From positions 1 to 64,000 of the forward strand of contig PLZD01000049.1 in assembly GCA_003151975.1 (NCBI GenBank): 64,000 nucleotides of DNA, written 5' to 3'. Below are positions 40,973-49,490 of the stretch, one piece after another (position 1 is the stretch's first letter; every line of letters starts with the position of its first letter). The position numbers and the translations under genes are program-made. Source of the stretch: Elusimicrobiota bacterium. GTDB lineage: Bacteria; Elusimicrobiota; Elusimicrobia; UBA1565; UBA9628. A model generated the notes under the pieces. The model saw only the letters and a program-made list of their open reading frames with translations. It did no database searches and was not told the DNA's origin.

Positions 40973-42906
40973 TAGTAGAGGAAGCTGAGGTTGCGCTGGA
41001 TGACCGTGCTGAGCTTATCCGGCTCGCCGAACCATTTCACGTCGAAAGTCCGGCTCTTCGTCAAACCCAGCCAGAGGGCGTGCTTCATCAAATGGCCGAG
41101 CGGGTGGGTCAGACCGATGTCGTACTTGAATAGGGCCGAATAGGTCTCCCGGAACTTCTTGAGGCTATCCCCCACCCGCTGGTCGTGCGTCAGCGTGGGG
41201 TCGGACGCGTCGATGCCCGACTCGACGTGCCGCGGCGTCAGCAGGATCAGGATCGACTTATGGAAGTCCAGGGTCGACGCGTTCGAGAAAAAATATTGGA
41301 GGAGCGGGATGTCCCGCAGGAAGGGGACTCCCGACTTGGTCAGCGTCGTCTGCTTTTCGCGCAGGCCGTTAAGCACTAAGGTCTGGTCGTAATTCATGAC
41401 CACGTTGACCGCGAGCGTATTCTTTGAGGTCGAAACCGCCTGGGTGAAGGTTCCCGCGGGAGTGGTCTCGAAGAATGAGCGCGACGCCGCCATTTCGATC
41501 TGGATGCGTCCATCGGGCAGCATGGTCGGGGTCACCGACATCGAAACGCCGGCGTCGATCGTGTGCGAGGTGGCCGACTGGGTCCCCTGCAAGGCGACGT
41601 CGAGCGAATCGCCGGAGAAGAACTCGGACTTCTTTCCGTTCATCGCAATGAGCGTCGGGCGGGCGATGATCTCGTTGTGGGATTCCGCCGCGTTGAAGAT
41701 GTTCATGTTATACGTGACCGTGGGAACGGTCATCGTGCCGATGAGCTCGCTCTTGATGGTCTGCCCGGGCGCCGGCGCCGCGCCGCTGGCCGCAGTCATG
41801 GTGCGAGTCTGATCGAAGGAGGCGCTGCCGCCGAACTGCAATTGAAGCCCCTGCATGAGATTGACGCCCTTGCTGGTGGTCGTCTGTTCCTCGCTGCGAA
41901 TCATGACGACGTCGATCATCGCCATGTCGGCCATCGGAGGCGGCTCGGGCGCGGCCGGGGCCGCGGCCGGAACGGCGTCCGGGGGCGGCGGCGGCGGCGG
42001 CGCGGTGTCCGTGCTGCCTTGCGGCAGGGCGGCCGGTTCCGCGACAGGAGTGGGAACCGGGTTGGCGGAAAGGTTCGCGGCCTCATTGGTGGCGGAATGA
42101 TTTGCGTCGGCCGGAGTGGGTTGTGTCCCAGAAGCCGTACCCGTGCTTGCCGCGGGCGGATTATCGTTGGGAGCGTCGCGCAGCTGGTCCCAGCTGTCGA
42201 TTTGCTCCTTGAGCATGTTGACGCGGACGCTTCCGCTCTCGGCGCTCCGGTAGGCCGCGAGATCCTTCTTCGCCTCGTCGGAGCGGCCGACCGCCGCCAG
42301 GATCAACGCCTCGGTTGCCATCGGCGAAGCCGACGACGGGGAGACCTCGCGCGCCCGGCGGACGGCCCCCAACGCGGTTTGCAGGTCTCCGGCGTGGTAG
42401 GAGGCTTGGGCCAGGCCCTCGAGAAGGTCCGGGTCGTTGGGCTGCTGGAGCAGGGCCTGGGCGAAATAGTTCTGCGAAACGGCGAATTGATTGCGGCTAA
42501 GGAAGAGCCTTCCCAGCTGCAGCGCCGCGAGCCAAAGGTTCGGGTCGAATTTGAGCGCCAATTCGTAGCCGATCTTGGCCTCTTCATATTGAGTGGAATC
42601 GCCCTGCTCCGCGATCAAGTGATAGGCGAGCCCGTTGAAGAACTGATAATAGGCGTTCTGGGGATCGAAGCGCACCGCGCCGTTGAACTCGCGCGAGGCC
42701 TCCGCGTACTGGCCCTTCTGAAGCAGCAGGACTCCCTTCCGAACGTGCTTGTCCGGCTCGCTGGCGCCTTTTTCCGGCGGCAGGAGATCCTTGATCCGCA
42801 TCGACAAGACGGCGTCGTGGCCCGCCGGCGGGGCCTTGGAGACGGGCCCCGCGCAACCGCTGAGGGCGAGAAGCGCGGCGAGGAAGGAAGAAAGGCTCTT
42901 TGTCAT
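40969..42906 (-). CDS. TPR-secretin lipoprotein (type II/IV secretion outer-membrane channel family)
   Basis: The 645-residue protein has a lipoprotein signal (LSGC, C18), TPR units (about 50-220, for example AEASREFNGAVRFDP), a Pro/Ala/Thr-rich linker (240-330) and a C-terminal secretin domain (335-575). Secretin signatures are ARPTLIAMNGKKSEF, TPTMLPDGRIQIEM and NGLREKQTTLTKSGVPFLRD, then PLLQYFFS and SILILLTPRH. Secretins form gated rings in the outer membrane. Usual N0/N1 domains are replaced by TPRs, and no other secretion gene is adjacent. About 70 C-terminal residues extend beyond the domain. ATG 42906 is chosen over TTG 42924 because it gives a proper lipoprotein signal. TATAAT lies nine bases upstream. 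Confidence 0.82.
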   Translation of the reverse strand: MTKSLSSFLAALLALSGCAGPVSKAPPAGHDAVLSMRIKDLLPPEKGASEPDKHVRKGVLLLQKGQYAEASREFNGAVRFDPQNAYYQFFNGLAYHLIAEQGDSTQYEEAKIGYELALKFDPNLWLAALQLGRLFLSRNQFAVSQNYFAQALLQQPNDPDLLEGLAQASYHAGDLQTALGAVRRAREVSPSSASPMATEALILAAVGRSDEAKKDLAAYRSAESGSVRVNMLKEQIDSWDQLRDAPNDNPPAASTGTASGTQPTPADANHSATNEAANLSANPVPTPVAEPAALPQGSTDTAPPPPPPPDAVPAAAPAAPEPPPMADMAMIDVVMIRSEEQTTTSKGVNLMQGLQLQFGGSASFDQTRTMTAASGAAPAPGQTIKSELIGTMTVPTVTYNMNIFNAAESHNEIIARPTLIAMNGKKSEFFSGDSLDVALQGTQSATSHTIDAGVSMSVTPTMLPDGRIQIEMAASRSFFETTPAGTFTQAVSTSKNTLAVNVVMNYDQTLVLNGLREKQTTLTKSGVPFLRDIPLLQYFFSNASTLDFHKSILILLTPRHVESGIDASDPTLTHDQRVGDSLKKFRETYSALFKYDIGLTHPLGHLMKHALWLGLTKSRTFDVKWFGEPDKLSTVIQRNLSFLYY

Positions 42907-42915
42907 GCAGGGAAG

Positions 42916-42921
42916 ATTATA
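42916..42921 (-). promoter_or_regulatory. -10-like hexamer upstream of the secretin gene
   Basis: A perfect TATAAT on the minus strand ends nine bases before ATG 42906. No Shine-Dalgarno is visible and no consensus -35 was found. The site argues against the TTG start at 42924, which would lie upstream of the predicted transcript start. Confidence 0.5.
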
Positions 42922-43004
42922 CAAACAATTGGAAAAGAACCGGCGGCCCCGCCCCGTGCGGACTGCGGCACGGGACGGGACCGCCGTTTTTCAGATGCTA
43001 TCCT

Positions 43005-44483
43005 TTAATAGAGAGTATGGACTGTCGGGAACGCGTCGTTGTTGGCGCACTTGGGATTATCGTACGCCGCCACGACGCTGCTGACCCCGGTCGGATCCAC
43101 GAGGGATGCGACGCCGAGGGCGGTATTGGCGGTCTGCTGGCCGTCTTGACCGGCCAGCTGGCTCAGGTTGACCAGAGCGTACTGAGTCTTGACCCAGTCC
43201 TCCGCCTTCGGATGGCCGGCGAAGGCCCTGTCGAGGGCCGAGTTGACCTCAGGCGTGGTCAGAGACGCGAAGTTCGCTTTGGCATCCTTGACCCAGGTGT
43301 CGATCATCTTGCCCACCGCGTACCCTTGCGCTCCGAACTTCGCCGCGGTCTTGACCTTGTCTCCGTTCGCGACGGCCTTATACAAGTCTCCAGCCTTCAA
43401 GTTATTCAATTGATTGCCCTTGGCCTTGACGAAGTCCGCCCATGCGCTCTTAATCTTCGCCGCGAACTTCTGGAGGTTGCCCGCTTCCTTCTCGGCCGCC
43501 ATCGCCGTTTTGGTTCCCTCTGAGGCGGCTTCAGCGCCCGCCTCGCCGCCATGCACGCCGGCCTCAACTCCTGCATCAGCCTCGGCCGTCACTCCGGCGC
43601 CAGCGCCGGCGGTGAGAACGATGGCCGCGACGTTGGCGACCACCATGAGCGGAGAGATGACCATGTTGGCCACCGAGCTGCCGCAACCGCTCTTGCTCGA
43701 GCTGCATCCGGCTCCGCAGTCGGTCAAGCCCGAGGGGCAGCTTTCCCAGCAGACGGGACCGACGCCGTAGAAGCCGGAGTTGCAGTGGTGATAGCAAAGC
43801 CCCACGTCCTCCTGAAGCTTCTCGGTACAGGTGACGGCCCCCGGAATGACCATATTGCGACCGAAGATGTTGACGGTCCGCGTCGGCGCCTGTGCTGTGT
43901 TCTCACATCCGCACTTCATCGGGTAGCCCGCTCCGCGGCCATAGGAGTCCTTGATGAGGTCGAGGCCGCTGAGTCCCTTCCAGCCCGCGGGCTTGGAGGG
44001 CGTGTTCAGCGCGCAGAAGAGACCCGCGTTGGTGTAGCCGCTCGGGCAGCTTTGGGAACAGTGCCACTGCCACGGCCACTTGCCGGAGCACGACGTGTGC
44101 ACCGCCGCCGTCAGGGCCTTGGAGATATGGCAGAACGCGCCGGTGTCGGTGTAGCCGCTCGGGCACTCCTGCCAGCAGACGGGACCGGCGCCGCCGTAAC
44201 CGGCCTTACAGTCCGGGTAGCAGAGCAGGCCGTTCTTTTGCTGGTTGTCGTCGCAGGTGCTCAGGGGCACGCCGACGCCGCGACCGTACGACTGCTTGTA
44301 GCAGAAGGACTGCTGCTTGGCGGCCACGCGCTCCGCGATCCAGTGGTTGACGGAGTTGTCGTCGGAGGTCGACAGGGCCGGCCCTGGGTCAGTCTGGGCG
44401 GCCGCGGCGAATACCGGAGCCGATTGGGCGACGAGCATACAGCTCGTCAGGACGGCGGACAGAATCTTCTTGAGGTTTTTCAT
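43005..44483 (-). CDS. Secreted cysteine-rich repeat protein, 492 aa
   Basis: The protein has a signal peptide (1-26, ...SAPVFA) and about 240 residues of cysteine-rich sequence. Two long units have the form C-Y-x2-C-x2-G-(Y/F)-x-G-x-GPVCW-x2-CPSG-x2-D, at about 88-118 and 230-265, with a related CPSGYTNAGLFC unit between them. YGRG-(V/A)-G-(V/Y)-P occurs twice (near 66 and 182). Residues 285-305 are hydrophobic (VISPLMVVANVAAIVLTAG) and the C-terminal half is helical, ending in a DPTGVSSVVAAYDNPKC segment. The paired cysteines point to a disulfide-stabilised extracellular protein. No enzyme motif is visible. It follows a small secreted protein 15 bases upstream and shares its strong promoter. 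Confidence 0.6.
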   Translation of the reverse strand: MKNLKKILSAVLTSCMLVAQSAPVFAAAAQTDPGPALSTSDDNSVNHWIAERVAAKQQSFCYKQSYGRGVGVPLSTCDDNQQKNGLLCYPDCKAGYGGAGPVCWQECPSGYTDTGAFCHISKALTAAVHTSCSGKWPWQWHCSQSCPSGYTNAGLFCALNTPSKPAGWKGLSGLDLIKDSYGRGAGYPMKCGCENTAQAPTRTVNIFGRNMVIPGAVTCTEKLQEDVGLCYHHCNSGFYGVGPVCWESCPSGLTDCGAGCSSSKSGCGSSVANMVISPLMVVANVAAIVLTAGAGAGVTAEADAGVEAGVHGGEAGAEAASEGTKTAMAAEKEAGNLQKFAAKIKSAWADFVKAKGNQLNNLKAGDLYKAVANGDKVKTAAKFGAQGYAVGKMIDTWVKDAKANFASLTTPEVNSALDRAFAGHPKAEDWVKTQYALVNLSQLAGQDGQQTANTALGVASLVDPTGVSSVVAAYDNPKCANNDAFPTVHTLY

Positions 44484-44498
44484 TTGGGGTTCCTTGTG

Positions 44499-45032
44499 CT
44501 AAGCCTTCTTCTTGTGATCCTTCAGGAAATGCTCGAGCAGGACCTTATGGACGTAGGACTGGACCTGGATGTCCTTGGACAGCGCGGCGATCGAGTCGAC
44601 CATCGTGTCCTTGGCGGCGTGGTAGTTCTTGATGATGGGCGTGATGGCGTTGCCCTGCTCTTCCGTGATGTTCTCGGTCGCCAGCTTCTCCAAACGCTCC
44701 TCGGACTCCTTGACGGCCACCTCGTACTTCTTGCCGCACTCGTCCAAGCGGTGAACCCGCCCTTCCATCTCGGTCATGAATTTATCATGCTCGGGTGCGA
44801 TCTTCTCCTTGTGCCCCTTCGACTCGGGATGATCGTGGGACGCCTTGATGGCGCGCTCCATCGCGTGCCCCTCGGGGACCTTCATCGCGGCGATCTCGTC
44901 GGCGATCTTGGCGCACTCGATGAAGACCTTCGTGGAATGCTCCAACTCCTTGATGTCCGGCGGCTGAGCTGCGAATGACGCGCGAGCGACCAAGACGGCC
45001 GCGAGCGCGATATAAGTCGTGAACGATTTCAT
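44499..45032 (-). CDS. Small secreted helical protein, 177 aa
   Basis: Not recognised. A signal peptide (1-21, ...VARASFA) precedes a charged, all-helical mature protein with His/Glu/Lys-rich segments (SHDHPESKGHKEKIAPEHDK) and two cysteines. ATG 45032 has GGAGGT about five bases upstream, better than the frame's TTG four codons earlier. It is the first gene of a two-gene unit with the cysteine-rich protein and is preceded by an excellent promoter (45098-45126), so both are probably abundant envelope proteins. Confidence 0.55.
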   Translation of the reverse strand: MKSFTTYIALAAVLVARASFAAQPPDIKELEHSTKVFIECAKIADEIAAMKVPEGHAMERAIKASHDHPESKGHKEKIAPEHDKFMTEMEGRVHRLDECGKKYEVAVKESEERLEKLATENITEEQGNAITPIIKNYHAAKDTMVDSIAALSKDIQVQSYVHKVLLEHFLKDHKKKA

Positions 45033-45097
45033 GATGACCTCCAATTTAATCTGGGCGTCGCACGAAGGCCTCGGAGAGCGCGATTCGTAGAGGCGGT

Positions 45098-45126
45098 ATT
45101 GTACTCTTTGACTTTATTGCCGTCAA
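45098..45126 (-). promoter_or_regulatory. Sigma-70-type promoter for the cysteine-rich protein operon
   Basis: On the minus strand TTGACG (45121-45126) is separated by exactly 17 bases from TACAAT (45098-45103). Transcription should start near 45091, giving a leader of about 58 bases that ends with a GGAGGT ribosome-binding site before ATG 45032. This is one of the closest matches to consensus in the window. Confidence 0.7.
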
Positions 45127-45169
45127 TGACAATCGATGAAGGAACCTATAGGGAATGTCCCGATGGAGC

Positions 45170-45943
45170 TCAGTGGTCCGAAGGCAGCGAAGCGAACGCG
45201 AACTTGAGCCCCGCGTAGGCGAGCATGCGCGGACCGCCCGTGTTTGCCTCGCGCAGGCTGCGGCCCATGACCGCGTGGAGCTCGAGGTTGTCGCCGACTT
45301 TGTAGCGAAGCCCCGTGTTCGCCGAAAGGCTATAGGGCGTATCCGGGATGGCGCTGGTGGTCCACACCATCTCGGCGAGGACCTTCACATTCCCGGGGGC
45401 GTCGGTCTCGGTGGCCGCCGAGATCGAATTCGTATTGTGCCGGGCGGCGGGCGCGCCGTTGATCGTGGGCAAGCCCACCCAGGTATGCGCGTAGTTCAGG
45501 TATGCCTTCATTTTTTTCCAGCTCTGCTGCGCGATCAGTCGGCCTTGATAATCGACGGCGCCGCTGCCGAGCTCGGCCGATTGGCTGGCGTTGGCGAGCT
45601 TCGCCTCAAACGCCGCAGAGATTCCCGAATCTCGCTTGTCGTTTCCGTTGATCATGTACTTCGTGCCGAGACGCACGTCGCCGAAGCCGGTATGGCCGTC
45701 GGCCGAGAGGTACGGCGCCGAGACGCTGATCTCGTCGCGGTCGGACAGGCCGAGGTAAAGCGCCGCCGCCGGGATCGAACGGCCGATGATTCGGTCCGCG
45801 TCGTATTGGTAGCCGAGGAAGAGCTCGGCCTGCTCAGCCTTCGTCGGAGGCATGTCGACGGTTGAGAGCGGCGGCTTGGCTTCCAGCCCTACCGCGAGCA
45901 ACAGCAGTCCCGCGGCCAAGCAGGCCGCGGCGGCGCGGGTCAC
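45170..45943 (-). CDS. Outer-membrane beta-barrel protein, MetA/phenol-degradation-like transporter family
   Basis: The 257-residue protein has a signal peptide (1-22) followed by alternating amphipathic strands that end with a short strand near the C-terminus (PRMLAYAGLKFAFASL). The pattern of GYQYDADR near the N-terminus, FGDVRLGTKYMI, and repeated aromatic-glycine strands is like the putative MetA-pathway transporter/DUF3034-type barrels. The GTG start overlaps the stop of the upstream lipoprotein (GTGA), indicating a coupled pair, perhaps a trans-envelope export or uptake unit. No substrate can be assigned. Confidence 0.6.
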   Translation of the reverse strand: MTRAAAACLAAGLLLLAVGLEAKPPLSTVDMPPTKAEQAELFLGYQYDADRIIGRSIPAAALYLGLSDRDEISVSAPYLSADGHTGFGDVRLGTKYMINGNDKRDSGISAAFEAKLANASQSAELGSGAVDYQGRLIAQQSWKKMKAYLNYAHTWVGLPTINGAPAARHNTNSISAATETDAPGNVKVLAEMVWTTSAIPDTPYSLSANTGLRYKVGDNLELHAVMGRSLREANTGGPRMLAYAGLKFAFASLPSDH

Positions 45944-46437
45944 AGCTGTCTCTTCGGCAGCTCTCCGAAAAGGGTCAGCGCTTCGTCCGAAATCTCGGCC
46001 ACCGAGGCGAAGGAGCCTTTGTGCCGCGGGACGAGCGTCGCCTTAAAGATCTCGTCGCCCAAGTCCGTGTCGAGCAGCAGGACCGTGACGCGCGTCTCCC
46101 CCGGCTCCACGTTCCCCACCAGGATCGCCTGGGATTTCGTCGTGGAGCGTATCTCGGAGAGTTCGTTGATGCCGAGTCCGACCTCCTTGTCGAGCTTGAA
46201 CTTCGAGAAAACGCTTTCGATGAGCTTGGCATCGGGGGCCTCGAAGCCCCGCGCGGGCAGGCCCTTGATGACCGCGGCGGCGATTTGCCGTCCGCGCCCC
46301 TTCGTGTCGGTGAACGGAAGGACCGCGATGCGGTGGTAGCCCCCGAGATCCATGTTCGCCGAGTACTCCACCGTGGTCTTGGGGTGGGCGCAGGCGGCCA
46401 GCGCCGCCAAAACGGCGGCCAGAGCGGTAATCTTCAT
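45940..46437 (-). CDS. Hypothetical lipoprotein, 165 aa
   Basis: The protein has a lipoprotein signal with LAAC (C16) and a compact alpha/beta mature domain: YHRIAVLPFTDTKGRG, a segment seen in CsgG/GNA1162-like outer-membrane lipoproteins, then AAAVIKGLPARGFE and SQAILVGNVEPGETRVTVLLLD. Such proteins bind or organise outer-membrane components. It is co-transcribed with the beta-barrel gene (four-base overlap). On the minus strand TATAAG lies six bases before ATG 46437 and TATAGT overlaps it, so the mRNA may be leaderless. It is divergent from the HEXXH gene at 46520. Confidence 0.6.
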   Translation of the reverse strand: MKITALAAVLAALAACAHPKTTVEYSANMDLGGYHRIAVLPFTDTKGRGRQIAAAVIKGLPARGFEAPDAKLIESVFSKFKLDKEVGLGINELSEIRSTTKSQAILVGNVEPGETRVTVLLLDTDLGDEIFKATLVPRHKGSFASVAEISDEALTLFGELPKRQL

Positions 46438-46443
46438 GGCGGT

Positions 46444-46449
46444 CTTATA
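46444..46449 (-). promoter_or_regulatory. -10-like hexamer before the lipoprotein/barrel operon
   Basis: TATAAG on the minus strand ends six bases before ATG 46437, and an overlapping TATAGT at 46449-46454 is an alternative. TTGTCA (minus strand, 46475-46480) is the reverse of the TTGACA used by the divergent promoter and could serve as -35 only with unusually long spacing. Confidence 0.35.
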
Positions 46450-46473
46450 CTATACATCTGGGCCCGAGGTCCA

Positions 46474-46502
46474 TTGACAACGGCGCCGATTCCCTCTACA
46501 CT
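46474..46502 (+). promoter_or_regulatory. Sigma-70-type promoter for the HEXXH protein gene
   Basis: TTGACA (46474-46479), 17 bases, then TACACT (46497-46502). Transcription should start around 46509, leaving a leader of roughly 11 bases before ATG 46520. The -35 matches consensus exactly. Confidence 0.7.
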
Positions 46503-46519
46503 AGATTCAGGGTACCCCC

Positions 46520-48166
46520 ATGCAGAACCCGACCCCGCCGAGACGCCTTTGGCTTTGGCTTGCCGCCGCTTCCCTTTCTCTTTCAAGCTGTCTCGCCTTC
46601 GCTGAAGGTCCCGTCTCCTCCCCCGAAGCCAAGGCTTCCTGCTCCGGACAATACAAGCCCGAATACAAAAAGCTCTGGAATCTCGATAAGTCCGGCTGGG
46701 ACGACTTCTGCCGCACGCCGGTTCAGAAATCCGGCGGCGCGCACCCGGCGAAAGTTCTTCAGCGCAATGAGGCTTCCTCCCGCGTCGAGGCCAGTTCCCT
46801 CGACGCGCGCCAGGCGCTCGACACGGGCGATTTCAACAAGCTCTACGATAAATTCGCGGGCGGCAAGGATGCTGGAGGAACAACCGCGGTCCTGGCCCCG
46901 CCGCCCTCGAAAGCGATACCGCTCAAGCCCGCCGCGGTGGGTGCCGCCAAGGATAAGGTCACCGTACCACAGACCGAGCCGCGGATCGACCCCAAGGAAG
47001 TCTCCGACCATTTCAAGTACTCGGCGCCCGATTCTTCGATCAGCGATTGGCCGGGCCCGCTGGGCTGGCTCGGCGGGCTGGTCGACCACGGCATCGTCAA
47101 GCCGATCCGCGAGGCGTTCTTCGCAAACGACGAAAAAGCCTACATCAAGTCGGTCACCGACGAGCTCCAACATTCCGAGGAAGGCCGCAAGATCATGCGC
47201 GGGATCGTCTCCGAGGGCATCACGGTCGCCATCCAGCCGACCGCATTTCCGGGAAGCCCCGTCGTGAAGAAAGGCGACCTCGAGGAAATCACCGGCACGC
47301 GCGGCGAGGCCATCCCCGAGGAAAGGATCTACCGCTTCAACTCGAATTTCATAAAGATGCAGGACAAGGAGGTCGCCCTCGAGTCGGTCGCCAGCAACAT
47401 GGGCCACGAGCTCAACCACATCCTGCTCCACGCGCGCATCGACAAGAATTTCAAGAAGGAGGACTACGGCGAGGTCCTCGATTTCGCGTTGGTCGACGAG
47501 CAGTCGGCGCGGCTCAAGGGCTACGTCGTCGCCTACGAACTCAACAAGGGCAAGCCCAACGGCTACATCCAGGAGGCGCGCGGCCTGCTGAACAATCCCG
47601 ACGCCTACTGGGAGAGCATGAAGCTCTGGATGCCGGCGTACGCGCGCACCCTCGATCTCGACGAGATGAAGGACCCGGTACGGGCCTACCAGGCCCGCTT
47701 GCAGGCGCTGACCGACAAGCGCGACGAGCTCGAAGAGGAAGGCCCCGACCTCGCGTTCGACCTGAGGCGCATCGACCACATGGGCTCGGCGCACGGCCTG
47801 GCCGCTCAGCTGACCGAACTGCGCTCTCTCTTCGCGAGCGACCAGAAGACTTTGCCCACGCGGATGGCCGACGTCAAAGAGTCGATCGACGTCGTCAAGG
47901 AACGCATCAGTTTCCTGCAAACGAAGGAAGGCAAACCGCTGGCCGAGAAGCTCAAGGCCGCGGCCAATGATCCCAAATTCGTCAAGCTCTTCGGCGACAT
48001 GCAGGGCGACCTCAAGAAGCTCGAAGGCTACAAGGATTCCAAGCCCGTCCCCGAGCCCAAGCCCACGCCCGGCCAAATGGGCTGGAAAGCCTTCGAGAAG
48101 CGCTGGAACGAACTGCACGAGGACGCGCCGAAACAAGACCCGCCTTGGAAGGAGAAAAAGAAGTGA
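46520..48166 (+). CDS. Secreted protein with HEXXH metallopeptidase site, 548 aa
   Basis: The protein has a signal peptide (about 1-28), a low-complexity region, and a central domain with GHELNHILLH (HEXXH at 296-300) followed 27 residues later by E327 in ALVDEQSARL, a plausible third zinc ligand in the gluzincin manner. The C-terminal third (400-510) is coiled-coil-like (DKRDELEEEG, DVVKERISFLQTKEG) and it ends in a Pro/Lys-rich tail. I cannot assign a known peptidase family. It has a near-consensus promoter and a translationally coupled small secreted protein downstream (GTGA overlap). The HEXXH protein at 15253-17772 has a different architecture. Confidence 0.6.
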   Translation: MQNPTPPRRLWLWLAAASLSLSSCLAFAEGPVSSPEAKASCSGQYKPEYKKLWNLDKSGWDDFCRTPVQKSGGAHPAKVLQRNEASSRVEASSLDARQALDTGDFNKLYDKFAGGKDAGGTTAVLAPPPSKAIPLKPAAVGAAKDKVTVPQTEPRIDPKEVSDHFKYSAPDSSISDWPGPLGWLGGLVDHGIVKPIREAFFANDEKAYIKSVTDELQHSEEGRKIMRGIVSEGITVAIQPTAFPGSPVVKKGDLEEITGTRGEAIPEERIYRFNSNFIKMQDKEVALESVASNMGHELNHILLHARIDKNFKKEDYGEVLDFALVDEQSARLKGYVVAYELNKGKPNGYIQEARGLLNNPDAYWESMKLWMPAYARTLDLDEMKDPVRAYQARLQALTDKRDELEEEGPDLAFDLRRIDHMGSAHGLAAQLTELRSLFASDQKTLPTRMADVKESIDVVKERISFLQTKEGKPLAEKLKAAANDPKFVKLFGDMQGDLKKLEGYKDSKPVPEPKPTPGQMGWKAFEKRWNELHEDAPKQDPPWKEKKK

Positions 48167-48675
48167 GGCCCGCGTTGAAGGCTCTCGCCCTGATCGCGCT
48201 GCTCGGCGCCCCCGTGGGCGCCAAGGATTCCGCCATGACTTGGAAAAACGAGAAGAACGAGCTCTTCGGCGCGCAGGTGCCCGACTTATGGCGCCGCAAG
48301 CCGCTCTCCGGCGCGAAAGCCGGCTACATGTTCACCGACGGCGTGCGCTTCATCAGCGTCTCGCGGCCGGGCAAGGATCTCAAGACCTACCTCGCGAGCA
48401 AGAAGGCCGACGCGCCCGAGATCGAGTCGTCCACCGTCACGGTGCTGGGCAAGCCCGCCGACCGTCTCAAGCGCGTCTATCGCGCGCGCAACGGCGGAGA
48501 CGAAGGTCCGGGGCCGTCGGAGTGGGTCTACGAGGAGACCGTGCTGATTCCCGACAAGGCCGGCTTCTGGCAGCTGCAATTCCAGAGCTCCTCGGCGCGT
48601 CCCAAGCCCGCGCCCGCCGCACTTGAAGCCTGGGACAAGTTCCTCAAAAGCTTCAAGCCCGCCGCCGTCAAGTAG
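48163..48675 (+). CDS. Hypothetical secreted protein, 170 aa
   Basis: The GTG at 48163 overlaps the stop of the HEXXH gene (GTGA) and gives a good signal peptide (LKALALIALLGAPVGA). The mature protein is a compact alpha/beta domain with a WKNEKNELFGAQVPDLW start and a VYEETVLIPDKAGFWQLQFQSS core, similar in feel to PsbP-like or small envelope domains, though no family is certain. Coupling to the protease-like gene suggests a partner or chaperone. The 3' end overlaps the convergent SGNH gene by eight bases. Confidence 0.55.
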   Translation: MRPALKALALIALLGAPVGAKDSAMTWKNEKNELFGAQVPDLWRRKPLSGAKAGYMFTDGVRFISVSRPGKDLKTYLASKKADAPEIESSTVTVLGKPADRLKRVYRARNGGDEGPGPSEWVYEETVLIPDKAGFWQLQFQSSSARPKPAPAALEAWDKFLKSFKPAAVK

Positions 48676-49483
48676 GCCCGAGGCAGGCCTCTTCGGCCGC
48701 CTTCTGGAGTACCTGCGCCTGCGCCTCGCTCACGATCACCCGGTCGGCTCCCGTGAGCTTTTTGTGGAACAGCGTCGCGTAGAACACGCAGGCCGCGAGA
48801 TAAGTCCCTTGCGGAGAAGGATGGACGCCGTCTCCGGCGTAGAGTTCGATCTCGGGATGCGCCGCGCGGACCTTGGCCCATGCTTCGCCGACAGGGACGA
48901 GCAGGCTTCCCGAGAGCTGCGCCATCAAAGCGTAGGATTCGTCGAGCCGCTTCTGCTGGCCGTCATAGGTGCAGATGTCAGGCAGCGACTTGCAGTTGTC
49001 CTGGTCGCCGTTCTTGCGGCCCCACGTCTCGTAGAAAACGACCTTGCTTGACCTGTGCGCCCTCCGGATCATGGCGACAAGCATCATGGCGGGCGCGATC
49101 GTCTCATCCTGGACCTGCTGCTCGGCGAACGCGGGGCGCTGGCTTTGCTCCTGCAGCACGACATAGTCCCACTCCCGGGATGAAATCAACTTCGCGACCG
49201 CCGGGTCCTTCGAGTGCCCATCGAAGCTCTGCCCGCCGGGGGCGTAGCCTCCGACGCCGACGTTCTCTCCGAGCGAGCGCGCGAGCTTGGCGAAGGTCCG
49301 CGGCAGGTCGTTGACCGACGTGAAGCTGTTGCCTATGAAGAGCACGGAAGGCTTGCCCTCCGCGTACACGTCTCCCTGGACGCGCTCTTGGATCGTGTCT
49401 CTAAAATGATAGCGCTCGTCCTCGTACTTCAGAATGCCGACGAGCGCGCCCGAGAGCACGACCAGCGCGAGCAGATTCCTCAT
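48668..49483 (-). CDS. SGNH/GDSL-type hydrolase, membrane-anchored or secreted
   Basis: The 271-residue protein has an N-terminal hydrophobic segment (3-19) and the SGNH fold landmarks: block I FIGNSFTSVNDLPR with nucleophile S53, block II glycine region (GGYAPGGQS), block III EQSQRP area, and block V D218-x2-H221 (GDGVHPSPQGTYLAA). Such enzymes are esterases, lipases or carbohydrate deacetylases acting in the envelope. TAGAAT lies seven bases before ATG 49483 with no Shine-Dalgarno. It is divergent from the MFS gene at 49545. Confidence 0.82.
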   Translation of the reverse strand: MRNLLALVVLSGALVGILKYEDERYHFRDTIQERVQGDVYAEGKPSVLFIGNSFTSVNDLPRTFAKLARSLGENVGVGGYAPGGQSFDGHSKDPAVAKLISSREWDYVVLQEQSQRPAFAEQQVQDETIAPAMMLVAMIRRAHRSSKVVFYETWGRKNGDQDNCKSLPDICTYDGQQKRLDESYALMAQLSGSLLVPVGEAWAKVRAAHPEIELYAGDGVHPSPQGTYLAACVFYATLFHKKLTGADRVIVSEAQAQVLQKAAEEACLGPT

Positions 49484-49490
49484 GCGCGAG

